Origin: Arachidicoccus ginsenosidivorans | Lineage (GTDB): Bacteria > Bacteroidota > Bacteroidia > Chitinophagales > Chitinophagaceae | NCBI RefSeq assembly: GCF_007971385.1 | Contig: NZ_CP042434.1 | Location: 248,001 to 312,000 of the forward strand | Length of the DNA stretch: 64,000 nt | Direction: 5' to 3' | Part shown: positions 50,628 through 63,193 of the stretch, piece after piece | How positions within the stretch are numbered: the stretch's first letter is position 1 | Layout: every line of letters starts with the position of its first letter | Notes under the pieces: model-generated | Database searches by the model: none | What the model was told of the DNA's origin: nothing | What the model saw: the letters and a program-made list of their open reading frames with translations, nothing else | Made by a program: the position numbers and the translations under genes

Positions 50628-51459
50628 ATTTATTTCCATAAAAAATCGCAGAATGATAAGCATTAAAACCTAAAATCTGGATCGGGTATAGAACTTTTTT
50701 TGTAATTAAGCATACAATTAATCAAAATAGCTGATCTATAACTTAATTCCACTTAATTACTGAAATTAATTATCTAGAAAATCGATAATAAATCACTAAC
50801 TGTTTTTATAATACAAAGGCAAATTACAACTCAAATTGGTGTAAAATATACCACAAAATATTTTGAAACAGACATCGCTAATGCCTATAAATTAATAATC
50901 CAATCATACTATTTCTCCCGCGCGATGAAACAGGAATAAAATAAGGATGGGTAAGGTTCTCAATATAATATTAGGTGCGTTTAATACTTTGTGTAAACAG
51001 ATGTAAGAGGATACCCACAGATTCGCTTCGTTCAGCTGCCTGTATGGCGGCCCCAAAAATAGGATAATTTTTTATAAGTAAAGGTGCGTCAAAAGTCAAT
51101 TTTGGATTACTCGCACCAGAGTTTCTATAAAGCCCACAGCCTGGGTCTGAGCCTTTCACTACCCATCGGAGAAAACATATTCCAGCAAATCCTGCATAGT
51201 TGGTAATCAACAGAACTTATTCTATGCGCCAAAAAGAAAAAAATTTCGTATAAAGTTAGACTTGCCCTTTACCCTTTAATCTTTCCATAAAATGTTTCAT
51301 TGTAGTGAACCGTTAAATGGAAGACAAAAGACTAAAAACAACCTATTGCCAGTATTGCACAATACTCAGATGGGAGCCATATCAAATAATAACATAACTC
51401 CCGTCTGACATATAATTCCCCTACAGTTAAAGAAAATCCCGGCCCTGGCGGTTGTATCA
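50628..51459. other. AT-rich gap between the helicase and the giant beta-helix gene
   Basis: 832 bp. The first 330 bp are strongly AT-rich and appear empty. The middle (about 50970-51210) is distinctly GC-richer and holds a doubtful 79-codon minus-strand ORF listed separately. The remainder up to the giant gene's stop shows nothing recognisable. Confidence 0.5.
50971..51210 (-). CDS. Doubtful small ORF, unrecognised
   Basis: 79 codons on the minus strand. No signal peptide or known motif is seen, but the composition is balanced and protein-like in places (NPKLTFDAPLLIKNYPIFGA, then AAERSESVGILLHLF). The DNA is less AT-rich than both flanks, as if it were a separate inserted piece. It could be part of a repeated element or a gene remnant. 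I do not assign a function. Confidence 0.25.
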   Translation of the reverse strand: MITNYAGFAGICFLRWVVKGSDPGCGLYRNSGASNPKLTFDAPLLIKNYPIFGAAIQAAERSESVGILLHLFTQSIKRT

Positions 51460-54400
51460 TTAGAATTTAATCAACTTCATTTTTTGTCCCCCTACCAGCA
51501 CATAATACACCCCCGCCTTTAACTGACTGATATCAATCCTATTCACCCCGGCAGAAAGGGACCGGCTCAATAATTTAAGTCCTGCGGTATTATAAACAGA
51601 CATAACGGTTACACTGCCGCTTAATTTAATATATATAAAATCCTTCGCCGGGTTCGGATAGATAATGGCTTTTTCATCATTTTCGACTGTACTATTGCCT
51701 TCCTGGCTAAGTGTGACAATACGACTATAGGCCTTACTGCCATCCTGATCCACCATAGCCAATCTATAAAAGGCTGTAGATTCTGTTTGCCCCGCTGCAT
51801 ATCTATAATTGCTCCCAGCGGCCTTGCCGCTGGCGGCAATACTGGTCAGCTTTTGCCAACTGGTTGCAGTATTGATATCAACTGCCTTCTCCAACTCAAA
51901 ATGATCAAAACTGACTTCCAGGGCGGTAGACCATGTAAGGGTGGCCACCCTGTTTTTAACAGCCCCTGTAAAACGGGTCAGCGTAACCGGATTTGCCCCG
52001 TCTGTATACTCATAAGCTCCAAGATCAATGCTGAGTCCACTCAGTCTCGGATGCCCAGACAGATCCAGTGTTGTGGCCATAAGGCCGGTATAAAGGCTAT
52101 TATTACCCACATTGACAGCAGGGCCATTGGTCTGCAGCGTATAATTGCCTGTTGCGGGACTATAAAACACAACATCGTCCGTGAGCGTTGATCCGTCTAT
52201 ATTATTATCAGCGGTACTGCTTTCTCCTTTGATCAGGCTATAGCTAGCTGTATAGTTACTACCTGTAATCGCATCCCAGAGGATAGCGTTTTGTAATGTG
52301 TAGGCCCCGCCCCCGCTGGTGACAACACCTAAAGCCCCATTTTCGCTGTTACCCGCCAGTGTCAGATTCGTAAAGCTGTTGCCAGAAGAAAGCAAAACGA
52401 TGGCCCCCGAACTGGTCAGTTCAGTCGTGTTACCCGTTAGCGCAACGCCCAGTAAATTCAGGGTGCCGGAGGCACCATACATCACACCGGCCCTCGGCGC
52501 CTCATTACGGGTAAACAAGCTGGTCTCAAACTGTGTATTGGCCCCCCCGTTATAGACAGCTCCACCGTATACCATCCCATAATTACCCTCAAAAGACGAA
52601 CGGGTAAATACCGGGCTCCCCTGGTCGGTGGCTACCGCTCCGCCATAACCTGCCGTATCACTGGTAAACCGGCTATTGGTTACCACAGGGGCGCTGTAAT
52701 TATTATACATAGCCCCTCCATAATTAAGTACTCCTGCTTTATTTTCCGTAAACAGCGTATTTAAAATGGTTGGAGACGCATAGACATTGCGGATACCGCC
52801 GCCATTACCGCCGCTGGCATAGCCCCTGCGAACAGTAACACCATCCAGCACCGCCGAATTATCCAGCGCCGTAGTGGCCGTAAAATTATTATCAATCACC
52901 CGAACCAGACCGCCTCCATCCAAGATCGTTCCGGTCAGCGTAGTGCCAGAGGCAAGTGTCGCCGTTGAACCGGAACCGGCATCAGCTAAGGTATGCGTCA
53001 TCTTTGCCGAAGCCATGGCAACAGCAGTGATCGCCGGATTGTGTAGTGCGGCGCTACTGATAACAGTACCACTGCCTGCATTTATTTGCACACCTGCACC
53101 CGTATTACGTCTATCAGCGCTTGAAGAGCCGCTGCTAATATTGCTGCTGCTACCATTGGAAGTAGCCGCCATTAAACCAGCAGGCATTATTCGGCTATCG
53201 CTTAAAGTTTTGATGCCATTTGCCGGATCAAAACCGCCATAAACAGATACGCCATTTTTCATTTTGAGGCTACTGGTTAAATGATAGGTGCCTACGGCTA
53301 AAAAGACCTGACGCACGCCAGGCGCATCTATGGCAGCCTGCAGGCTAGCCATGGCAGCTGGGTTATCCCAGCTGGAGCCATTGGCCAGACCAGCACCTGT
53401 ACTACTGATATAGATAATACCTGCTGGGTCTGCACTTAATCCTAGTTCATAAGCTCCCATATCAATATCGGTCCCAAATAACCGGCTATTGTTTAAGAGG
53501 TCCTTACTGGTCGTCGCCAGATCAGCATCCTGATTTAAATATAGGGTATTATTTCCGGCGTTTACCCCTGGGCTGTTATATGACAATCGATAGTCCCCAT
53601 TGCTAAAGTCCGCAAACCAGCCTGGATAAATCGAGTTATCTGTACTGACCAGTGAATGATCGGCCGTGATACCGGCAGCCCCCGTTACCCCACCTGCAAT
53701 CAGACTGTTCTGTGCCAGTAGGGATCCGCCAGCAATTTCTACGGCGTTCCCGGTATTACCTGCAATTGTGGTATTGATGAGTGTAGTAGTAACCATTGCA
53801 GAGCCGGCATTCTGATACAGCCCGGAACCATTATTGCCCGTAATAGCCACATTTAATATAACCGGCGCCGCACTGCGGTTATAGATACCGGCTGAGGTGC
53901 CGTTGGCTGCAATCAGCAGATTTTTAAGTAAAGGGTTGCTGTTGTAATTAAAGAGACTTCCCTCATTGGTACCTGCCGCACCCGTCAGTGTAAAGCCGTC
54001 CAGGACAGCCGAATTACTCAGCCCGTTATTGTAGTTCCAGATGACAGGCCGGGTATTATTGCCGTCCAGTATGGATCCTGATGACAGTCCAGGAGCGATT
54101 CTGGCGTCTTCCAACGTCTTTATATTATGATCCGGATCAAATCCCCCGTAAATCCCCACGCCTTCTTTCATGATATAGCTGTTCGCTCCTACCGTATAGC
54201 GTCCTGTCGCAACAAAGACCTGACGGACACCTGCCGCGTCAATAGCTCCCTGCAGATCATCTGTAGCGCTCTGCCAGCTGCTTCCGTCTTTATTGCCCGT
54301 ACCCTGCGGTTTAACGTAAATGATACCACTCCTACCTGGATACAAATTAAATTCATAGGCGCCCTGATCGATAACGGCTCCATAAAGCCTTAAATGCCCC

Positions 54401-57400
54401 GCCAGATCCCGGCTCAGATCACTGGTATCAGTCGCCGCCTGACGAAGCGCCGGATACAGGGTATTACTGCCAGCGCCGGTGGCCGCGCTACTGGCTTTTA
54501 GGCTATAATCATTATTTCCATAATCATTAAAAAGACCAGTTATCAATTCATTATCAGCAGTCATTAAAGAATAATTATTCGTAACACTGTTCAGCACATC
54601 CGTTCCACTATTATTTAATACGCTGCCACAAATCAGACTGTTATTAGCCGTCAGACTACCGCTTATTAAAGCAATAGCCTTACCCGCATCTAAACTACTG
54701 TTGCCATTACCCGCAATGGTCGTATTATTAAGTACAGCAGCGCCGCCATTTTGATAGATACCCAGCGTATTTTGGCTGATCAGCACACCGGTGACGACCG
54801 GCGCGCTATTACTATTATATATACCCGTGGTATTATTAGCCGCAATCATCAGATTGCTAAGTGTGGGCGAACTATAGCTATTATAGACAGCTCCCTGCTG
54901 GGTACCGGCAGCATTTGTAATCGTAAAGCCGTCCAGTACAGCGGTTGCATTCAGTCCGTTAGAGACATTCCAGATGACAGGCCGCGTATTATTCCCATTT
55001 AAGATACTGCCTGCCGTTAAACTGGGCGAAGTGCGTTTATCTGCAAGCGTGGTCACACGATTATTCGGTTCAAAGCCACCGTAAATAGCCACACCGGATT
55101 TCATGATAAAGGAATTGTCTCCTACCGTATAAGTACCGCTGGCCACAAAGACCTTACGTACATCCAGCGCATTAATCCCGCCCTGCACATCGGACGACGC
55201 GTTGGCCCAGCTGCTGCCCGTATGATTGCCTGTAGCCGACGTTTTCAGATAAACGATACCCGAGCTATCCGGATAAACAGAAAACTCATAAGCGCCCTGA
55301 TCAATAGTGCCGTTATAGAGTCTGGCATGACTACCCAGGTCTCTGGTGGTGGTGGAAACACCGCTATATAAACTATTATTGCCTGCATCTACCGCTGTTG
55401 AGTTATATGGCAGCGTATAATCCTGACTGTCATAATTATTAAACAAGGTTTTCAGCTGATCCTGATCCGTTAGTGTTACGGAATAATTACGGGTCAGATA
55501 ACTAGTACCATCAATTCTGCCTCCAACAATACTATTATTCGCCTCCACTGTACCGCCTACAATACTAATGGCGGCATCGTCATTAGCCACTATTGTCGTA
55601 TTGATCAGATTTGTGACGCTGGTCTGTGTCTGGAACAGCCCTGCTAAGCTGTTATTACTGATACAGACATTAATAAGTGTGGGATTAGCGTTAATACCAT
55701 ACACCCCATTGGTACTATTGCCCGTAATCAGTAAGTTTTTGAGTCTGGGGCTGGTACCGCTATTATAAATTGCCCCCTGATTTTTAGTACCGGCCGCGCC
55801 GGTAATGACAAAACCATCCAATACAGCAGTTGAACCCACTGCGTTGTCCACATTCCAGATCACCGGACGCGTATGGTTTCCGCTTAAAATAGAACCAGCT
55901 GTATCTAGTAGATTCATTACCGGCGCTATTCGCTTATCATCTAAGGTTTTGATATGATGGTCCGGATCAAATCCGCCATAAATACCCACCCCTTCTTTCA
56001 TAATATAAGAGTCATCTCCAACCGTGTAAGTACCTATACGCACATAGACCCTGGATACATCGACCCCGTTTATGGCACTTTGCAGATCATTGGTTGCATC
56101 GTCCCAGCTGCTGCCATCTTGTTTACCCAACGCTGCCGTGCCGACATATACAACACCGCTCGCATCAGGATGCACGACAATACCCTGATACTCATACGCG
56201 CCCATATCTATTATACCCGATTTATTAAAATGATAGACCCTGTGTTTACCACTGAGATCTAATGTACTATCTGTCAAAGTACCATACAGGCTATTGTTTC
56301 CATGATTAATAGCCGGTGCGTTGCCTTTCAAGGTATAATCACCACCAGCCGGGTTTTTAAAGATATTTCCCAGCGTCACCCCGGTCGCATTTAAATTACC
56401 ATTAGCGGTAGCCGTGCTACCTTCTATTAAACTGTACTGATAATCCGTACCCGCAAAAGCAGTAATACCACCATAGGCGATACTATTATACAGCGCGACA
56501 TTCCCCTCCGTCTCAATGGACATATTATCTGTACCACCGGTATTGCCTGCAATAGTCGCATTCACCAACTTAATCACCGATCCTGACCCCATCTGAGAAA
56601 TACCGTTGCCATTGATCAAAACGTCCGCTGTAGCTGTATTACCGGTAATTTCTACATCTTCGCCGATAATATTGGTTTCACTTAGCCCCAGGATACCGCC
56701 GCTGGCTCCGCCTGTATTGCCCGAGATTTTCACCCTGCTTAGATACATATCTGACACGGAAGTGTCACATATAGCCCCACCCCGGCCGGCCACATTGCCC
56801 GTAATGATAAGGTTTGAGAGTACCGGCACGCTATTGCCCAGATAGAGTCCACCACCGCTGGTACCCGCTTTATTACCAGACAGTGTGCTCCCGGACAAAT
56901 AAAGTGCAGAATTATCCGCATAAACCCCGCCTCCATAGGTTGTCGCCTGATTATTTTTAATGGTTACGCCATTTATTTCTACAGAGCCACTTTCACTTAC
57001 GATTCCTCCACCCGGACCACTGATCACTGTATTTCCAGAAATTTCACCTCCCTGAATCCTTGTCATAGAGCTCATATTCATCATACCACCACCAGCCAGA
57101 CTGGCTGTATTACCCATAATCTTTACATTGGTATAAGTAGAGCTGTCCTGCGAGTTACAGATGCCGGCACCGACAATGGAGCTGTTATTAGAGATTGTAC
57201 CACCCGTAATTTTCAGGCTACACACTATATTAAAGATCCCTCCACCTGCCAGCGCAATCAAGGAAGTATCCCGGCCAACATTTACACCTGCCTGATTATT
57301 AATAATAGAGACGTTATTAAGCCTACTATTACTATACCAGTTCAGCATGCCTCCACCATTATTATTTTTAATCACCACATTATTTAAACCTGGACTGGAT

Positions 57401-60400
57401 TTATAGCTATAATACCCCCGCCCAGTCCCTGCATGGAAAAATATAAGTCGGTCATATCACCGGAAATACTATAATTGCTGATCAGGTAATCCGTTCCATT
57501 GGCATTGCCCCCGGTAATGGTAAATCCATCCAGCATTGCACTATCTACCGCACCTATAGCAAGCACCACATGGAAAACATTATCGCTATCCTGGCCAGCA
57601 ACACCAATATCACCACTTAAAATAGTGCCATAATCACCTGTCAGCCTGGTATCAGACAGTGCCTTAATATTATTTGCCGGATCAAATCCTCCATAGAGCT
57701 GTACATTGGGCAGCAAATTAAAGCTCTTATCCCGGTTACTCACCGTCATGGAAGAGGCTACGCCCGTTACATATTTCGGTTTATACGTTCCCTTGGCCAC
57801 AAAGATCTTCAGCGGGGCCTCAGCCGTATAATCCCCAAATCTCTGTACATATTTTAAGGCATCGGAAAGGTCAGCAATGGCATTTCCCCAACTGGTTCCA
57901 TCCCCTTGGCCACCACGCACGTTTTGATTCACATACAAAATATTATCAGCCAGGTTCATCTTTGGCGCTTCCAGCGCCCCCAGATCCAAAACCTTCACGA
58001 TGACCCTGTCATTGCCTGCCAGATCATAGCCATCAGCGCTGATCCCCCCAAATGTGGTGGCTAGATCCATCTTACCTGCATTGATAGCTGGCGAGTTCCA
58101 ATTCAGGGTATAATCGCCAGCAGCAGGATTTTTAAACACCTCTGACTCGCTATATACCATACTGGAGCCAGTATTATCAATAATGGAAGCCTGCAGCATT
58201 TCCATTAAATTACCGGACGTAGTCATAGCCCCCAGACTACTTAGATTCCCGTCGATAATAGAAACCAGTGAAGCCGAACCATTAACATGCCCAAAAACAA
58301 TGGCGTTCACCAGTGCATTACCACTGCCGACAACCGCATAACCGCCTTGACTGGTATTATCAGCAACCGTCAGATTAGAGCAGCGAAAGCCACTTCCGGT
58401 CTCTGAATAAATAGCGCCGCCATCTCCTGTAGCCGTATTACCCGTTATCAGTACATTAGCCATGGTAATGATGGAAGTATTACCATAAACCCCTGCGCCG
58501 TTCACCGCTGTATTACCTTCAAGCTTTACCCGGTCAACCAACGTGACACCTCCCGTAATGGCACTTGCATTCAAACTATAATAATAATAAATACCACCCC
58601 CGTTTGCCATAGCGATGTTATTTTTAATCAGTAGATTATGTAAGGTTGGTGCCGCAAAATTATTATAGATGCCTCCGCCGTTTTCTGCCTTTCCGCCTGT
58701 AATGGTAAAGCCATCCAGAACTGCAGTATTTGTCAGCATGTTAGTTAAACCAAAGCTGTTTTTAATCACGCTTGCTTTACCATTACCCTGCAATACAGAC
58801 CCATCGCCAAGACCTTTGCCCTGACAGGCCAAAATGCGGTTGTCATCCAGGCCTACAACCCCATTATCCGGATCAAAACCGCCATATATCGCCACATTTT
58901 CTTTCATATTGAAACTATTTGTCAGGGGAACATCATAGACCCCGATGGCCACATAGACACGTAAGACACCCTTTGCGTTAATGGCAGCCTGCAGGTCTCC
59001 GGCAGCACTGTTCCAACTAATCCCTGTACCGGTAGCCCCGGCTTTCACATAAATAATTCCGTTACCATCCGGGCTCAATCCATTTTCTGTATTACCATCA
59101 TTAGATCCATACTCATAGGCACCTACATCAATCGTTACTCCAGCCACCCGTAGATTTGTCGCCAGATCTTTAGAGGTTTCATTCATACCCGTAAACTGCG
59201 TATATAAATTCATCTGCCCCGCATCTTCGCAGGCAGTTCCGGCGAGCAAGGTATAATCCTGATGAGAAGGGTCCTTAAATAACTGGGCTGCAGTAATGGA
59301 AGTACCATCCAGATCACCAGGATTTACAGCTGCCTGTCCTTCTATAAGACAGGCCGTCTTTATTGCAACCCCCGTGATGCCTCCAAACACAATGGAGTTA
59401 ACCATCATCACCTTATCATCTCCCACAATAGCATGGACTGCGGCATTATTTATGATAGTTGTGTTAGCCACGAAAGTATTCCCACCCACATTATAAAGCG
59501 CCGCGCCATCATCAGTGGCACTGTTACCAGCCACCAACACGCTGGCCAGCCTTTGGCTGGAGGTACTGAGATAAACACCGCCGCCATTGGCAGCCTGGTT
59601 ATTGATAATTTGGCAACTAATAATGGTTGCCAACTGACTAGCATTGCTGCTTAAGCCGTAATCATAATATAGCCCGCCTCCATTTGCGGTAGCCCTATTG
59701 TTTTTAATGACCAGATTATTGAGCAGCGGAGAAGCATACTGATTATATATACCGCCCCCGTTTTCTGCCTCGCCACCCGTAATCGTAAAACCGTCCAGCC
59801 TGGCAGAGATATCCATCATATCCCCCGGCTGACCAATATTACGCACGACACTATGTGCCCCGTCGCCAAGCAAAACAGCGCCTTGAGCCGTATCCTTATT
59901 GGGCAGTATCCTTAAACTGTCTAAATTAACAATTCCATGATCCGGATCAAAACCACCATAAACCGCTACATTAGATTTTAACCCAAAACTCCCGGAATTA
60001 GGTACCCGGTAGGTTCCGGTGGCCACATAAACCTGTGATACCCCGGCAGCATCAATCGCTCCCTGCAGGTCCCCTGTCGCATTATCCCAGCTTCTGCCAT
60101 TACCCGTAGAGCCTGCCTTCACATAAATAATTCCACGCTCATCCGCAGCCAGGGTACTGCCCGCCTGTACGAGCTCCGAGGCATTGCTCTCCTGGGCGCC
60201 CAGATCCATCGCCGTGCCTGCAACCCTTTGATTACCTACAAGATCACTAGAAGTAGCCGTGGAAAGACTGGTAAATAAAGTGTAATTAGCGGCACTGGCG
60301 GCGCTAATAGCCACAGCGCCCGCAAGCAAACGATAATCAGCATTTGCCGGGTTATTAAACACTTGACCCTCAGCCAGATTAGTTCCGTCCAGATTACCGT

Positions 60401-62481
60401 TTGCGATATCATCTACTCCCCCGATCAGACTATTTTGAGCTGTCATCTCTCCGCTAATACCTCCGAAGACAATAGAATTCAACGACATAATATTACTTGC
60501 ACATACAACTGCCACGCTGTCCGCTCCACTAGCCGTACTTTTATTACCCGCAATCGTGGCATTGACCAGATATACCACACCATCCGGACAGTAAAAAGCA
60601 CTTCCTGCTCCACTAGCTGTATTGCCTGTAATCTCTGTGTTAGCAAATCGTTGATTACTATTACTGATATATACGCCAGCCCCATGAACGGCAGTGTTAG
60701 CAGATATTTTTACATTCACAATAAGCGCCAACTGACTAGGATTGGCATTATTACTATTACCATAATAAATACCCCCGCCGTTCTCGGTTGCTGTATTACC
60801 TGTAATCAATAAATTTTTAAGCGTGGGAGAAGCGTAACTGTTATATATCCCCCACCATTTTCTGCCTCACCACCGGTAATGGTAAAGCCATCCAATATGG
60901 CCGTATAATTCAGCATACTGGTGGCCGAAAAGTTGTTTTTTATAACACTTCCTGATCCATTCCCTTGCAAAACAGATCCTTTAATAGCTCCCTGACACTG
61001 CATGAAGCGGGTACTATCCAGTGTACTGATACCATTATCCGGATCAAAACCACCATAAACAGCTACATTATTTTTAACATTAGGCCACCAGTGACTGGAA
61101 CCTTATAATTACCGGTGGCTACATATACTTTTTTTACCCCATTGCCATTAATAGCACTCTGAATATTACCGACCGCATCTGACCAGCTACTGCCTTTTCC
61201 AGTTCCACGTTCCCTGACATATATAATACCGCTCGCATCAGGAACAATCCCTACAGCGCCCACATTTACAGTCGCAGAGCCGCTCTCATAAGCCCCCATA
61301 TCAATACTGGCACCTGCCTCCCGGTATTTACCTGCCAGATCAGCCGAGTTTTCATTTAGAAAAGTCAATCCTTCAAATATAGTACGCATACCCGCATCTA
61401 TGGCGACCGAACCGCTAGCTAAACTAAAATCTCCCGTGGAAGGGTTTTTAAATACCTGGGATATGCTCAGCCCTTCAGAGCTCTTATTACCTGACTCATT
61501 ACTGTTTAGTCCTTCTATCAAAGAATATAAAGGCGAACTCAAATTTGTTGAACGACCAAATAAAACTGAATTGATTAAAGCAACACCATCGTCGCCCCTG
61601 ACAGTAGTTGTACCCACATTCTGTGCAATGGTACAGTTAATAAGCATATTTGAACCCCGATTATTGTATATAGCAGCCCCTTCAGTTGTGGCCGTATTGC
61701 CTGTTATCAATACATTGACCAGCCCATTGCTACTTGCATTAAAACAAATACCACCACCATACATGGAGATATTATTTTTAACAATAATATTTTGAAAATT
61801 AGGCTCAGAAACACCTAATGCAATAAGAGCAGAATCCGTAAATATACCACCACCTGTTCCCGTAGCCGTATTGCCTTTAATCACCAGGTTCCGTAGTAAA
61901 GGCGTGGCCCAGATATTATTCACCCCTCCCCCTTCAGCAGCCTTACCTGCCGTCAGGGTAAAACCATCCAGAACAGCTGAGCTGATCATCTGGTTTGCCT
62001 TGGTAAAGACATTTTTCACCACGCTGCCTTTATAGTTCCCCTTTAAGATGGATCCTTCTGCCGAACCTCTGTTGGGTAATATACGCTCCCCCGTTAAATC
62101 AAATACGCCCTTATCCGGGTCAAATCCACCAAAAACCGCCACACCATTTTTCAGGGTAAAGCTGTTGGACGTCGGCACATTATACGTACCTACGGCCACA
62201 AAAACCTGGCTAACGCCTTCAGCATCTATGGCTCCTTGTAAGTTACTGGTGGCAGCTGACCAGCTGCTACCATTTCCTGTACCCGCTGGCCTTACATAAA
62301 TGACGCCATTTGAATTTGGTCTTAGAGTAGCTGTTTGGCCCAGACAAATTGCTTGGCTCCCCAACAAAAAACTAAAAAGCAGGCAACTAAAAAATACAAT
62401 CCGCGCAAAAAAGCGGTAACAGCAGCTCGTAAAATTCTGATTCATAACAGTGGTGATTGAATGGAAAGAACAAATTTTCAT
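51460..62481 (-). CDS. Giant secreted right-handed beta-helix protein with T9SS sorting domain (three frameshifts)
   Basis: One gene of about 11 kb and 3,674 residues after repair. The signal peptide probably starts at 62445 (MNQNFTSCCYRFFARIVFFS). Nine modules follow, each a right-handed parallel beta-helix of the choice-of-anchor Q or pectate-lyase-like kind. Each opens with GIIYV..GTG..SW and a VFVATGTY.V strand, passes through GVAVYGGFDP and AVLDGFTITGG, and closes with SPAINAGNN..Y and IDMGAYE. A fibronectin-like segment (VTLTRFTGAVKNRVATLTWS) and a T9SS tail (IIYPNPAKDFIYIKLSG to KLIKF) end it. Single bases are missing in a T5 run (61071-61075) and two C5 runs (60849-60853, 57415-57419). 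It probably acts as a surface adhesin or glycan-binding fibre; enzymatic activity cannot be excluded. Confidence 0.88.
52000..62330 (-). repeat. Nine tandem beta-helix modules inside the giant gene
   Basis: Module starts (the GIIYV-type strand) lie near 62330, 61250, 60140, 59075, 57960, 56175, 55280, 54345 and 53435. The first four are each about 1.07-1.11 kb, the fifth about 1.8 kb, the next three about 0.9 kb and the last about 1.4 kb. Within each length class the wording is closest, for example DLxGHxRLYxxxIDxGAYEF only in the later modules. This suggests two rounds of internal duplication. Boundaries are approximate. Confidence 0.8.
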
Positions 62482-62941
62482 CGGCTGTCAGGTAAAATGA
62501 AATTTCATAATAAGGGATTGTCCTACCCATAAACAGTCAATACAATTTGTCAGAACGAAAGTAATTTTCAGGCAGGAATCCCGCAAAAATCAGCCGTAAC
62601 AAATGCGTAACAGATTACATTCATACAATTTACTCACTGATGAACAATCACTTATAAAAACAGACTTACAAGTATTCCAAATGCATATCATACAGGCAAT
62701 TTTATAGCAATATAAATACTATAACCACTTTACTTAGGAAACTAGACTAAACAATTAATTACAGTCATAAAGAAAACCCTCATATTTATTGTATAATGAA
62801 GATAAATTCCGTACCATTGTGATAACAGTACCCATTCTTCATACCATAAGAACGGCAAGTGGGTCATTTTTTTATATTGCCATGGCAAACAAACTAGCTT
62901 TCAGTATAGTCGATCAAATAATTCTTAAAAAATAGCTCAAA
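62482..62941. other. AT-rich region upstream of the giant gene
   Basis: 460 bp, very AT-rich, with no gene recognised. It must contain the promoter of the giant gene, but no TAnnTTTG box was found at a convincing place. It may include decayed sequence of the truncated toxin gene that ends at its right edge, but no family-like residues could be read in any frame. Confidence 0.45.
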
Positions 62942-63178
62942 TTATATAACCTTTTTCCAAACCATAGTGCCAACTAGGAATAAATCCAGATCCTTCTGGG
63001 TTAAACTCAGGCCAAAATCTTCTAAATTTATAAATTTCGTTTTTGATAATTCTCCTTCAATATTGTCTGAATTCACAAAATATCCATCACTGTACCTACT
63101 GGAAATATCAGCAAATAAAGTAGACTTTCCGGAGCCATTAGGGCCTGCAAAGATTCTTAATCTTTTTGTTTCTGTCAT
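62942..63178 (-). CDS. Zeta-toxin-like P-loop protein, truncated
   Basis: A 78-residue fragment of a zeta-toxin-like kinase. Walker A is in RIFAGPNGSGKST, followed by YFVNSDNIEGELSKTKFINL, the usual N-terminal third of a Bacteroidota zeta-like toxin of about 190-200 residues. After DLDLFL the sequence diverges and stops, so the C-terminal two thirds, with the substrate site, are missing. The product is probably inactive. No simple one-base repair was found, unlike the other broken genes here. The ATG at 63178 is preferred to a TTG at 63190. The gene follows its antitoxin-like partner directly. Confidence 0.65.
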   Translation of the reverse strand: MTETKRLRIFAGPNGSGKSTLFADISSRYSDGYFVNSDNIEGELSKTKFINLEDFGLSLTQKDLDLFLVGTMVWKKVI

Positions 63179-63193
63179 TTCCAGTCCCAAAAT

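Noticed and set aside
51787..60812. Many + strand open frames opposite the giant gene
   Set aside because: They recur at equal positions in each beta-helix module, as expected from repeated antisense sequence, and match no protein type.
52000..62330. Possible CRISPR-like or satellite repeat array
   Set aside because: The periodicity is at the protein level with units near 1 kb and diverged DNA. There are no short direct repeats with uniform spacers.
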